This document shows positions 8,244 through 15,906 of a DNA stretch of 64,000 nucleotides, piece after piece; positions within the stretch are counted from its first letter, which is position 1; each line of letters starts with the position of its first letter. This DNA is from JACDHG01 sp963815295 (lineage in GTDB: Bacteria; Actinomycetota; Actinomycetes; Propionibacteriales; Nocardioidaceae). Both the position numbers and the translations under genes were made by a program. The notes under the pieces are model-generated. The model saw nothing but the letters and a program-made list of their open reading frames with translations, did not search any database and was not told the DNA's origin. The stretch covers positions 248,001-312,000 of the forward strand of contig CAWFFZ010000008.1 of assembly GCA_963815295.1 (NCBI GenBank), written 5' to 3'.

Positions 8244-9177
8244 TAGTGTGCAGAGCCTGGTTGAGCTCGACTCCCGCCGTCGTACGCCGTGCGGCCTCGA
8301 CCCGGCCGGTGACGCTATTGGTCCAGAACTGCCAACCCGACTGGCCCGACAGGTCGCGGGCCTTGGTCACAGCGCCGTCGGGAAGGGTGACCTTGGTGCC
8401 CGCGGTGACATAGCACCCGGCGGCCACGACACAGTCGTCCCCGAGTGAGATGCCGATGCCGGCGTTGGCGCCGAGCAGGCATCGCTCGCCGATGGAGATC
8501 ACGTCCTTGCCACCGCCCGACAACGTCCCCATGATCGAGGAGCCGCCGCCGATGTCGGAGCCGGCGCCGACCACAACCCCTGCCGAGACTCGGCCTTCGA
8601 CCATCGATCCGCCGAGCGTGCCGGCGTTGAAGTTGACGAAGCCCTCGTGCATCACGGTGGTGCCGGCCGCCAGATGGGCGCCGAGCCGGACCCTGCTGGT
8701 GTCGGCGATGCGCACACCGATGGGCACGACGTAGTCGGTCATGCGCGGGAACTTGTCGACGCCGTGGATCCCCAGCTCCGAGCCATGAGCCCGCGCCCGC
8801 AGGCGCACTGCCTCGATGCTGTCGACCGCGCACGGCCCGAGCGACGTCCAGACGACATTCGTGAGCAGGCCGAACACGCCGTCTAGGTTCAGTCCGTTAG
8901 GGGCGACCAGACGGTGGCTCAGCAGATGGAGTCGGAGCCAGACATCTGCGGTGTCGCGCGGAGGCAGGTTCAGATCGTTGACCACGACATGCCGCACCTC
9001 GCGGTTGACGTCGCGGACATGATCGGGGCCTTCGAGGGCGCACAGCTCGTCGGGCGCGTGATAGTCGGTGGGCGCAGGTCCGAGCGCCGGCTCGGGAAAC
9101 CACACGTCCAGGACAACACCCGTGGGGTCGACGGTGGCGAGGCCGAAGCCCCAGGCCGAGTTGGCTGTCGCGGTCAC
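8236..9177 (-). CDS. dapD: Tetrahydrodipicolinate N-succinyltransferase DapD
   Basis: A 313-residue actinobacterial DapD. It succinylates tetrahydrodipicolinate with succinyl-CoA in the lysine/DAP pathway. An N-terminal alpha/beta domain is followed by a left-handed beta-helix made of hexapeptide repeats (about 165-270; VRLGAHLAAGTTVMHEGFVN, the GG-rich loop GAGSDIGGGSSIMGTLSGGG). The length fits the Rv1201c-type enzymes. GTG at 9177 is 7 nt after TAGCGT on the minus strand (9190-9185), so it is probably leaderless; the open frame upstream of it shows no family similarity. It is divergent from dapE. Confidence 0.93.
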   Translation of the reverse strand: MTATANSAWGFGLATVDPTGVVLDVWFPEPALGPAPTDYHAPDELCALEGPDHVRDVNREVRHVVVNDLNLPPRDTADVWLRLHLLSHRLVAPNGLNLDGVFGLLTNVVWTSLGPCAVDSIEAVRLRARAHGSELGIHGVDKFPRMTDYVVPIGVRIADTSRVRLGAHLAAGTTVMHEGFVNFNAGTLGGSMVEGRVSAGVVVGAGSDIGGGSSIMGTLSGGGKDVISIGERCLLGANAGIGISLGDDCVVAAGCYVTAGTKVTLPDGAVTKARDLSGQSGWQFWTNSVTGRVEAARRTTAGVELNQALHTND

Positions 9178-9232
9178 GGAGTCAACGCTACCGACCGGCT
9201 GTCGTCGCCCCTGCTCCGACACAATGGCCGGC

Positions 9233-10291
9233 ATGACCTCACTCGACCTCAATGCCGACATCGTCGACCTCACCGCCGCCCTCGTCGACATCGAGTCCGT
9301 CAGCGGCGACGAGCAGCGGATCACCGACGCGATCGAGCAGGCGCTCGCACCGGTGCCGTGGCTGGAGCTTTGGCGGCACCAGAACTCACTGGTTGCCCGT
9401 ACGTCGCTCAGACGCTCCGAGCGGGTGGTCATCGCCGGCCATGTCGACACCGTGCCCGTCAACCGCAACCTGCCGGCCCGCAACGACGGTGAACTGCTCC
9501 ACGGCCTCGGCTCGTGCGACATGAAGGGTGGGGTGGCCGTCGGGCTGCTGCTTGCCGCGCGGCTCGCCGAGCCCAACCGTGATGTCACCTACGTGTTCTA
9601 TGAGGCGGAAGAGGTCGAGGCAGAGCGCAACGGGTTGACGCTGATCTCGGCAGTGCGGCCTGAGATCCTCGCAGGCGACTTCGCGATCTTGATGGAGCCC
9701 TCCAACGCGCAGGTCGAGGCTGGGTGCCAGGGCACCATGCGGGTCGAAGTGACGACGACGGGCGTCCGCGCTCACAGCGCCAGGTGGTGGAACGGCACCA
9801 ACGCCATCCACGCGGCCGGTGAGCTTCTGGACCTGCTCCGCGACTATGAGCCACGCCAGCCCGAGATCGACGGCCTGCGCTACCACGAGGGGCTCAACGC
9901 GGTGTACGTGAGCGGGGGAGTGGCGGGCAACGTCATACCGGATAGCTGCATCCTGACCGTCAACTACCGGTTCGCGCCGGATCGAAGCGTCGAGGAAGCC
10001 GAGGCCCACCTGCGTGAGGTGTTCGCTGGGTTTGAGGTTGCCGTGGTGGACAGCGCTCCCGGCGCCCTGCCGGGGCTAGATCGGCCAGCAGCTGCGGCGT
10101 TCCTGGCAGCCGTCGGTGGTGAGGCGAGCCCTAAGTTCGGCTGGACAGACGTGTCACGCTTCAGCGCACTCGGGGTCCCGGCCGTCAACTTCGGCCCAGG
10201 CAACCCCGAACTCGCTCATACACAGGCCGAGCACGTGCCCCTCGCACACCTGCACTCGTGCCTCGCGTCGATGACCGCTTGGCTCGATTGA
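9233..10291 (+). CDS. dapE: Succinyl-diaminopimelate desuccinylase DapE
   Basis: A 352-residue M20-family zinc peptidase that removes succinate from N-succinyl-LL-DAP. Motifs: the first metal site VIAGHVDTVPVN (about 66-77), GSCDMKGGVAV (about 94-104), catalytic YEAEEVEAERNG (about 124-135) and the lid-domain histidine GVRAHSARWWNG. The C-terminal metal histidine is in NPELAHTQAEHV. ATG at 9233 is 7 nt after CACAAT (9220-9225). It pairs with divergent dapD and upstream dapC. Confidence 0.94.
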   Translation: MTSLDLNADIVDLTAALVDIESVSGDEQRITDAIEQALAPVPWLELWRHQNSLVARTSLRRSERVVIAGHVDTVPVNRNLPARNDGELLHGLGSCDMKGGVAVGLLLAARLAEPNRDVTYVFYEAEEVEAERNGLTLISAVRPEILAGDFAILMEPSNAQVEAGCQGTMRVEVTTTGVRAHSARWWNGTNAIHAAGELLDLLRDYEPRQPEIDGLRYHEGLNAVYVSGGVAGNVIPDSCILTVNYRFAPDRSVEEAEAHLREVFAGFEVAVVDSAPGALPGLDRPAAAAFLAAVGGEASPKFGWTDVSRFSALGVPAVNFGPGNPELAHTQAEHVPLAHLHSCLASMTAWLD

Positions 10292-10329
10292 CCGGAAGCA
10301 TCGACCTGCATCCCGATAGGTTGGTCGCC

Positions 10330-11136
10330 ATGAGCGACGAGGAGGAGGCTGCGGAGTCGAGTGAGCGGCGACGTGGTCCGGTAATCCTGCGGCGACAGCA
10401 GGTCGAGACCGAAACCACCGACCAGCGCCTGCTGGACTCGCGCGGTCCCAACGAGTGGGTGCATACCGACCCGTGGCGGGTGCTTCGTATCCAGGCGGAG
10501 TTCGTCGAAGGCTTCGGCGCCCTTGCGGAGCTCGGACCTGCCATCTCCGTCTTTGGATCCGCTCGAAGCCGACCAGGCCAGGCCGACTACGAGCAGGGTG
10601 TCGCGCTCGGAGCAGCTCTGGCGAACGCCGGCTTCGGTGTCATTACCGGTGGTGGTCCTGGTGCGATGGAGGCGGCCAACAAGGGCGCTTCAGAGGCCGG
10701 TGGCACCTCGGTTGGACTTGGCATCGAGCTGCCCTTCGAGGCGGGGCTCAACGAGTGGGTCGACATCGGAATCAACTTCCGGTACTTCTTCGCCCGCAAG
10801 ACGATGTTCGTCAAGTACGCACAGGGCTTCGTCTCCCTTCCCGGTGGCTTCGGGACGTTCGACGAGATCTTTGAGGCGATCACGCTCGTGCAGACGCAGA
10901 AGGTCACGTCGTTCCCGATTGTCTTGCTTGGCTCGGCCTATTGGGGTGGGCTGCTCGACTGGGTCCGTGATGTGGTGATGGCCGAAGGCAAGGTCAGTGC
11001 GAAGGACATCGCGCTGTTCAAGGTCACCGACGACGTCGACGAAGCCGTCGCCATCATGGTCGAGGCGCGAGAAGAGCGCGCGCGTAGCTGGCCAGACCGA
11101 GGACCCCTCGGCGTAGAGCCCCACCGCGCCGAATAG
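10330..11136 (+). CDS. LOG-family (TIGR00730) Rossmann-fold protein
   Basis: A 268-residue LOG-family protein with the family signature PGGFGTFDE (about 173-181) and the nucleotide-binding GGGPGAMEAANKGA. It also carries the residues RKTMF preceding the signature. Members are phosphoribohydrolases acting on N6-modified AMP (cytokinin-type) or pyrimidine nucleotide monophosphates; older annotations call them lysine decarboxylase, which is incorrect. It is equivalent by position to Rv1205 after dapE. ATG at 10330 is 7 nt after TAGGTT (10317-10322). Confidence 0.88.
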   Translation: MSDEEEAAESSERRRGPVILRRQQVETETTDQRLLDSRGPNEWVHTDPWRVLRIQAEFVEGFGALAELGPAISVFGSARSRPGQADYEQGVALGAALANAGFGVITGGGPGAMEAANKGASEAGGTSVGLGIELPFEAGLNEWVDIGINFRYFFARKTMFVKYAQGFVSLPGGFGTFDEIFEAITLVQTQKVTSFPIVLLGSAYWGGLLDWVRDVVMAEGKVSAKDIALFKVTDDVDEAVAIMVEAREERARSWPDRGPLGVEPHRAE

Positions 11137-11148
11137 ACCGCATCCCCC

Positions 11149-11352
11149 CGTTGAGCCGCCAGTTTTGGTCCGTTGACCCGTCACTCATGGTCCGTTGACC
11201 CGTCAGTCTTGGTCCGTTGACCCGTCACTCATGGCTCGTTGCAGCATGGGTGACGGGGTCAACCGGCCGAAAGTGACGGGTCAACAAGCCGAAAGTGACG
11301 GGTCAACAGGCCAAAGCTGACCGTTCAACGGGCCGAAAGTGACGGGTCAACG
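11149..11352. repeat. Inverted tandem array of 22-bp repeats
   Basis: Four direct 22-bp units (starts 11149, 11171, 11193, 11215; core CGTTGACCCGTCA) are followed by a 14-bp centre. Then come about four and a half 22-bp units in the opposite orientation (core TGACGGGTCAAC, with the GTCAAC steps at 11258, 11280, 11302, 11324 and 11346). The phasing is exactly 22 bp throughout. The whole forms a roughly 200-bp imperfect palindrome filling the gap between convergent genes (LOG and folP2-like). It could act as a bidirectional terminator or be a repeat-type mobile or protein-binding array. Nothing coding was found inside. Confidence 0.9.
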
Positions 11353-11358
11353 AGGAGA

Positions 11359-12222
11359 TTAGGCGAGGCCGCGGAGGGCGCGCGTGGGCGGCCGGTGGCC
11401 GGCGATTGACGACACCATGGACAGCACCTGCCGGGTCTCGGCGACCTGGTGCGCCCGGAACACCCGTGCACCCTGCCAGGCCGCGATGGCCGTGGCGGCC
11501 AGGGTCCCCGCAAGCCGCTGCTCAATCGGGAGGTCGAGCGTCTCGCCGACGAAGTCCTTGTTCGACAGTGCGACGAGGACGGGCCACCCGGTCGCGGTGA
11601 GCTCGTCGAGGCGTCGCGTCAGCGCGAGCGAGTGATGGGTGTTCTTGCCGAAGTCATGCGTCGGGTCGATCAGGATGCCGTTGCGCCGTACGCCCAGCGA
11701 CACGGCTCGCTCGGCCAGCCGGGTCACCGTCTCGACCACGTCGGCGACCACGTCGTCGTAGCGCACGCGGTGCGGATCGGTACGCGGCGCGAGGCCGCCG
11801 GTGTGGCTGCACACGAGACCGGTGCCGAACTCTGCCGCCACCTCGGCGACTGCCGGGTCGGCGCCGGCCCAGGTGTCGTTCACGAGGTCAGCACCCTGCT
11901 GGCAGAGCTCCCGAGCGATCTCCGCCCGCCAGGTGTCGACACTGATGACGAGGTCGGGGTATGCCGCCCGCACTCGTCCGACGAACCCGGCCGTGCGCCT
12001 GAGCTCCTCCACCACGTCGACGGAGTCGCCGTACCCCGCCTTGACGCCACCGATGTCGACGGCGTCGGCGCCTTGCCCGACCACCTCGTCGACTCTGGCC
12101 ATCGCCAGCCCCTCGTCGTACGTCGCACCGGAGTCGTAGAACGAGTCGGGCGTGCGGTTGACGATCGCCATCACCACGAGGTCGTGCTCGCCGAACGTGC
12201 GTCTTCCGAGCTCAAGCGACAC
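11359..12222 (-). CDS. folP2: Dihydropteroate synthase homologue, FolP2 type
   Basis: A 287-residue TIM-barrel protein of the dihydropteroate synthase family: AIVNRTPDSFYDSG (about 17-30), AVDIGGVKAG, VISVDTWRAEIA, LVNDTWAG and LIDPTHDFGKNTHHSL. The usual substrate loop NVTPDSFSDGG is altered to NRTPDSFYDSG, as in mycobacterial FolP2 (Rv1207), which is reported not to have dihydropteroate synthase activity. The true role is therefore uncertain. GTG at 12222 has GGGTGAGGAG upstream. It lies on the strand opposite to its neighbours, unlike Rv1205-Rv1210, and its 3' end abuts the 22-bp repeat array. Confidence 0.85.
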   Translation of the reverse strand: MSLELGRRTFGEHDLVVMAIVNRTPDSFYDSGATYDEGLAMARVDEVVGQGADAVDIGGVKAGYGDSVDVVEELRRTAGFVGRVRAAYPDLVISVDTWRAEIARELCQQGADLVNDTWAGADPAVAEVAAEFGTGLVCSHTGGLAPRTDPHRVRYDDVVADVVETVTRLAERAVSLGVRRNGILIDPTHDFGKNTHHSLALTRRLDELTATGWPVLVALSNKDFVGETLDLPIEQRLAGTLAATAIAAWQGARVFRAHQVAETRQVLSMVSSIAGHRPPTRALRGLA

Positions 12223-12276
12223 AGATACTCCTCACCCATCGACGGACCCACCTCCCAGCGTGGCACGATCGGAGTC

Positions 12277-12681
12277 GTGATCTGGTTCTGGGTGGTTGTG
12301 CTCGTGATCATCATCGGGGTGGCGGCAGTGATCGCGGCCGGTCGTGGTGACGCGATGGCTGACGTCTACGAGGACCGTCCCGACACCACGATCAAGCGCG
12401 GTCAGCTCACTGCCGACGACCTGGCCAACGTGCACTTCACGACCGCCGTCCGCGGCTACCGGATGGACGAGGTCGACGCGTTTGTGCGCCGGATGGAGTC
12501 CGAACTGCTGGCGCGTGACGCTGCAGCCGAGAAGTCAGAGCGGGGTACGACGACCGAGCCCGAGACGTCGCGGGAGTCAGCCGCAACAGATGCCACATCT
12601 GACGAACAAGACACCCAAGCCGACCAAGACGACGCCACCGACCCCTCCCCAAACGAGCCTTCGACCGGCATCTCTCGATGA
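12277..12681 (+). CDS. Membrane-anchored DivIVA-domain protein
   Basis: A 134-residue protein: an N-terminal membrane helix (about 1-23), then ITIKRGQLTADDLANVHFTT-type sequence and the short DivIVA-like motif AVRGYRMDEVDAFVRRME (about 62-79). It ends in a low-complexity Glu/Asp/Thr-rich tail. It is similar in layout and place to Rv1209. GTG at 12277 is 7 nt after CACGAT (12264-12269). The last codons overlap the tag gene by 4 nt (ATGA). A polar or septal membrane role is inferred from the DivIVA motif. Confidence 0.75.
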   Translation: MIWFWVVVLVIIIGVAAVIAAGRGDAMADVYEDRPDTTIKRGQLTADDLANVHFTTAVRGYRMDEVDAFVRRMESELLARDAAAEKSERGTTTEPETSRESAATDATSDEQDTQADQDDATDPSPNEPSTGISR

Positions 12682-13256
12682 CGCCGGGCGCGACCGCTGG
12701 CGCCGACGGCCTGTTGCGCTGCCCCTGGGGGCTCTCGACCGAGGACTACGTCGCCTACCACGACACCGAGTGGGGTCGGCCGGTGCGAGACGACGACAAG
12801 TTGTTCGAACGCCTCACCCTCGAGGCGTTCCAGTCCGGCCTGTCCTGGCTCACGATCCTTCGCAAGCGCGACAACTTCCGGAAAGCGTTCGCAGGCTTCA
12901 AGATCCAGGCGGTGGCGCGCTTCGACGCGACCGACCGGGCCAGGCTGATGTCCGACGCGGGGATCGTCCGCAACGCAGCCAAGATTGACGCGACGATGGC
13001 GAATGCACAGGTGGCTGCGCAGTTGGACGAGGGTTTGGCTGCCCTGATCTGGAGTCACGCGCCCGAGCCGGTGCCCGCCCCGAAGACCCTGGCCGACGTA
13101 CCCGCGACCACACCGGCGTCGGTGGCGATGGCGAAGGACCTCAAACGTCGAGGCTTCCGGTTCGTGGGACCGACCACGGCCTACGCGCTGATGCAAGCGG
13201 TCGGGCTGGTCAACGACCATCTGGCAGACTGCTTCGCACGCGAACGAATGGGCTGA
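12678..13256 (+). CDS. tag: DNA-3-methyladenine glycosylase I
   Basis: A 192-residue TagI protein that excises 3-methyladenine from alkylated DNA. The N-terminal RCPWG, the YHDTEWGRPVRDDDKLFERL block (about 31-50) and the zinc-site cysteine/histidines are present. So are FQSGLSWLTILRKR, IVRNAAKIDATMANA and the C-terminal FRFVGPTTAYALMQAVG. It overlaps the preceding DivIVA-like gene by ATGA. It corresponds to Rv1210 (tagA) in the same order. Confidence 0.94.
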   Translation: MTPGATAGADGLLRCPWGLSTEDYVAYHDTEWGRPVRDDDKLFERLTLEAFQSGLSWLTILRKRDNFRKAFAGFKIQAVARFDATDRARLMSDAGIVRNAAKIDATMANAQVAAQLDEGLAALIWSHAPEPVPAPKTLADVPATTPASVAMAKDLKRRGFRFVGPTTAYALMQAVGLVNDHLADCFARERMG

Positions 13257-13257
13257 T

Positions 13258-14052
13258 ATGACGAGAAGACGTATTTCTCTCACCGCCGTCGTGGTGGGCT
13301 TGATCGCCACCCTGGCCGTAGTGGACGCATCCGCGGTCGACAGGTCCCAGGCACTGCTAGTGAACCCGAGCCAGACCACAGAGGCGGCGCCCGGGCGCCC
13401 GGCTGTGCTGTCGCAGCGCATCATCGGCTACTCGGTGCGCGGCCACGCAATCCGCGCCTACGAGCTCGGCGAGCGCTCCGCCAGAAAGACGGTCGTCGCC
13501 GTGGCTTCCATGCATGGCAACGAGCAAGACGGCGGCGCGACCCTTAGCACGCTCGTCAACGGCCGCCCCATCGAGGGGGTCCACCTGTGGGTGGTCCCGC
13601 GGTCCAACCCCGACGGGGTGCTGCAAGACCGGCGCCACAACGCGCATGGTGTCGACCTCAACCGCAACTTCCCCAGGAGGTGGAGGCCGCTGACCGGCTA
13701 CTACTACGCGGGGCCACGACCGGCGTCTGAGCCCGAGACGCGCACGCTCATGCGGTTTCTCAACCGCGTCGACCCCGACTATGTGGTGTCGTTCCACTCG
13801 CCCCTGCGCGGTATCGACGCGTACGGCTCCAAGGACCCGGCGTTCGCGCGCCGCCTCGCCAGGAATCTCGGCCTCCCCGTCAAGGAGTTCGACTGCGCCG
13901 GCGTCTGTCACGGCACTCTGACGCAGTGGTTCAACGCGTACCATCCAGGCGCCTGCGTCACTGTTGAGTACAGCGGTTCACCGACCTACCGCTATGTGCA
14001 CGTCCGGGCACCGCGCAGTCTCGTGCGTGCCATCGGAGGCACGTTCAGGTAG
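13258..14052 (+). CDS. Secreted M14-type zinc carboxypeptidase
   Basis: A 264-residue protein with an N-terminal signal peptide (basic MTRRR, hydrophobic 6-25, likely processing near ASA). The M14 zinc motif SMHGNEQDGG (about 84-93) gives His and Glu ligands; NPDGV and HGVDLNRNFP (about 130-140) and the third-ligand region VVSFHSP (about 182) follow. A candidate catalytic Glu is in CVTVEYSGSP (about 241). It starts 1 nt after the tag stop. It likely trims peptides in or outside the wall; the substrate is unknown. Confidence 0.85.
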   Translation: MTRRRISLTAVVVGLIATLAVVDASAVDRSQALLVNPSQTTEAAPGRPAVLSQRIIGYSVRGHAIRAYELGERSARKTVVAVASMHGNEQDGGATLSTLVNGRPIEGVHLWVVPRSNPDGVLQDRRHNAHGVDLNRNFPRRWRPLTGYYYAGPRPASEPETRTLMRFLNRVDPDYVVSFHSPLRGIDAYGSKDPAFARRLARNLGLPVKEFDCAGVCHGTLTQWFNAYHPGACVTVEYSGSPTYRYVHVRAPRSLVRAIGGTFR

Positions 14053-14067
14053 CCATTGGGGTGCTTG

Positions 14068-14862
14068 TCAGGGGGAGGACTCGTTGCGGAGCAGCGTGAT
14101 GCGGTCGAGCAGGTTCTCCAGCGACTCCTCGAACTCGACTGCGGAGTGATCCTCGGCGAGAGCATCCCGTACGCGTGCGATGTGCGGATAGTCGGCGAGG
14201 CTGGTGGACTCATCGCTCCCATCGTCGAGTACGTCCAGCGGGCCGAGGTCAGCTCCGTGTGCAGCGACTTCGAGCAGCAAGTGCCCGAGCAAGAAACTGG
14301 TGAATGCTCGGTACGCGGCGACCGCGGCATCGTCGGAGAAACCCTCCTGGTGCAGTCCAGTGAGAAAGGACTCGACCCAGGCCAGGTTGCGCAGGGGAGG
14401 TCGTAGCCATGGTGCCTCGGGTGGACGCGACGCGACGAGCGGAAACGCCTTCGGGTGTGCAAGGGAAACGCGGCGTACACCGTGCGCGAGCCGCTGGAGG
14501 TAGTCCTGCCAACCGTTCTCCGGGGTGTCGAGGATGTCGTCATCGTCATACATCTCGTTGATGATGTGCTCGACCACCGCGTCAAGCAGATCCTCACGGC
14601 CGGGAACATACCGATACAGCGACATCGCCTCGACGTTGAGCGTGCCGCCGAGTCGCCGCATGGTCAGGCTGGCAAGGCCACAGGTCTCGATGAAGTCGAC
14701 AGCCGCCTGTATGACTCGGTCTCGGTCGAGCGGCACCCGCGCTGACGGAGGGGACTCTCCCGCCACGATGTCTGCATCGGCATCGATCTGGTCTGCTTCT
14801 TCGCTCATCCCTCCCGCTTCCTGTTGGGTCCGCGGCGAAGCTTTCACGCCCGCGTGCTCCAC
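14068..14862 (-). CDS. TetR/AcrR-family regulator with TetR_C-type ligand domain
   Basis: About 264 residues from GTG at 14862, which sits 7 nt after TACGGT (14875-14870). An internal ATG at 14808 would give 246 residues, but its GGGAGGG is directly adjacent and too close to work as a ribosome site. The DNA-binding helix-turn-helix spans LDRDRVIQAAVDFIETCG to LGGTLNVEAMSLYRYVPGRE. The effector domain has the WLRPPLRNLAWVESFL pattern of TetR/tetracycline-repressor-like C-terminal domains. The target is unknown; the gene lies downstream of the MscS-like gene but behind a strong hairpin. Confidence 0.85.
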   Translation of the reverse strand: MEHAGVKASPRTQQEAGGMSEEADQIDADADIVAGESPPSARVPLDRDRVIQAAVDFIETCGLASLTMRRLGGTLNVEAMSLYRYVPGREDLLDAVVEHIINEMYDDDDILDTPENGWQDYLQRLAHGVRRVSLAHPKAFPLVASRPPEAPWLRPPLRNLAWVESFLTGLHQEGFSDDAAVAAYRAFTSFLLGHLLLEVAAHGADLGPLDVLDDGSDESTSLADYPHIARVRDALAEDHSAVEFEESLENLLDRITLLRNESSP

Positions 14863-14911
14863 CGATGTCACCGTATCCGGCGCAGAGATCTGCAGAGTAT
14901 GGCGGCAGGGA

Positions 14912-14950
14912 TCGTGGGCACCGCCCGCCTGACCTGGGCGGCGCCCACGA
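14912..14950 (-). terminator. Strong hairpin after the MscS-like gene
   Basis: Arms TCGTGGGCaCCGCCC and GGGCGGcGCCCACGA pair over 14 bp with one mismatch around a 9-nt loop, directly past the stop of the MscS-like gene and before the TetR gene. There is no U-run, as usual for actinobacterial terminators. Confidence 0.7.
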
Positions 14951-14956
14951 CACCCG

Positions 14957-15745
14957 TCAGGCTCGCGAGGAGTACGTCGGCGCAGTGGCCGGCTGAGTGA
15001 AGCTGCCATCCTGGGAGCCGTCGCTCTGGTACTGCGCAGTTGCCTGGCGCGCCTGGTCTCGGACGCCCGGCGCGTTCCGCACGTGCTCGCGTATGCGACC
15101 GGTCTCCTGCTCTGCCGTGGTCAACCAGCCATCCCAGCGAGCCTGCATCGGCTTGATAAGGCCGCCGCCCACGCCGACCACGAGGACGCCCGAGATCGTG
15201 GCCAGGACTGCGATCAGCACCGGCGTCGTGACCGTAGTGGCCACACCGACCTGGTTGAGGGCGGCGATGATGCCCAGGCCAAGGATGAAGGCACTGGCAA
15301 TGGTCGCCAGTGTCCGGCCGTACGACAGCCCACCCAGGGTGTTCGAGATGAGCTCGTGGACACCTTTGGCGATCGCCGCAGCGACGACGATGATGACGAT
15401 GGCCACGACTACCGAGGGCAAGAACTCAATGACCTGAGTCAGCAGTTCACTGATGGGGTTGGGGCCGAACACCCCGAAGGCTAGCTGGAGGACGAACAGC
15501 AGCAAGGCGTAGTAGATGAGCTTCCCGACGATGTCGCTCGCGTCGTACTTGCTCTGCTGCAAGGCCCTCTTCACGCCCCCGCGCTCGACCGCGCGGTCGA
15601 AGCCAACGCGCTCGAGGACTGCGTTGGCTGCCTTGGCGAGCGCCTTGGCAATCAGCCAGCCGATCAGGATGATCACCAAAAACATGACCAGTTTGGGCAC
15701 GAAGTTGGCGACGGTTGTCAGCCCACTTGTCAGTGCGTCTTTCAT
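14957..15745 (-). CDS. Mechanosensitive-channel-like membrane protein with conserved TM-helix repeats
   Basis: A 262-residue protein with about five membrane helices (about 13-37, 75-93, 103-125, 139-158, 170-195). The conserved TM-helix repeat pattern of the MscS/CmpX group is present: the GWLIAKALAKAANAVLERVG segment after TM1 and NTLGGLSYGRTLATIASAF. The C-terminus is a polar Gln/Ser-rich tail. A beta-domain typical of full MscS is missing. The role in osmotic response is inferred from the family. Confidence 0.72.
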   Translation of the reverse strand: MKDALTSGLTTVANFVPKLVMFLVIILIGWLIAKALAKAANAVLERVGFDRAVERGGVKRALQQSKYDASDIVGKLIYYALLLFVLQLAFGVFGPNPISELLTQVIEFLPSVVVAIVIIVVAAAIAKGVHELISNTLGGLSYGRTLATIASAFILGLGIIAALNQVGVATTVTTPVLIAVLATISGVLVVGVGGGLIKPMQARWDGWLTTAEQETGRIREHVRNAPGVRDQARQATAQYQSDGSQDGSFTQPATAPTYSSRA

Positions 15746-15848
15746 GTCACTTCCTCATACTTGGCGGGCTCTGATACGTGCAGATGGCCCGCTATCGAAT
15801 TGCGTCGGACGTGGGGCACCCACGGCGTATCCGAGGTGACCCCGCCCA

Positions 15849-15867
15849 AGACTTACACTGTAAGTCT
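15849..15867. promoter_or_regulatory. Perfect 8-bp-arm palindrome upstream of the MscS-like gene
   Basis: AGACTTAC-ACT-GTAAGTCT, a perfect inverted repeat with a 3-nt centre, about 104 nt upstream of the MscS-like start. Its size and AT-rich character in a GC-rich gap look like an operator, for example for a TetR-type repressor. The regulator is not known. Confidence 0.5.
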
Positions 15868-15906
15868 GCCTGACGCAACTCGGCGCATCCAAGGAGGTGC
15901 GCGGGC

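Noticed and set aside
11149..11352. 22-bp repeats considered as a CRISPR array
   Set aside because: Units are contiguous without unique spacers, arranged in two inverted blocks, and no cas gene is nearby.
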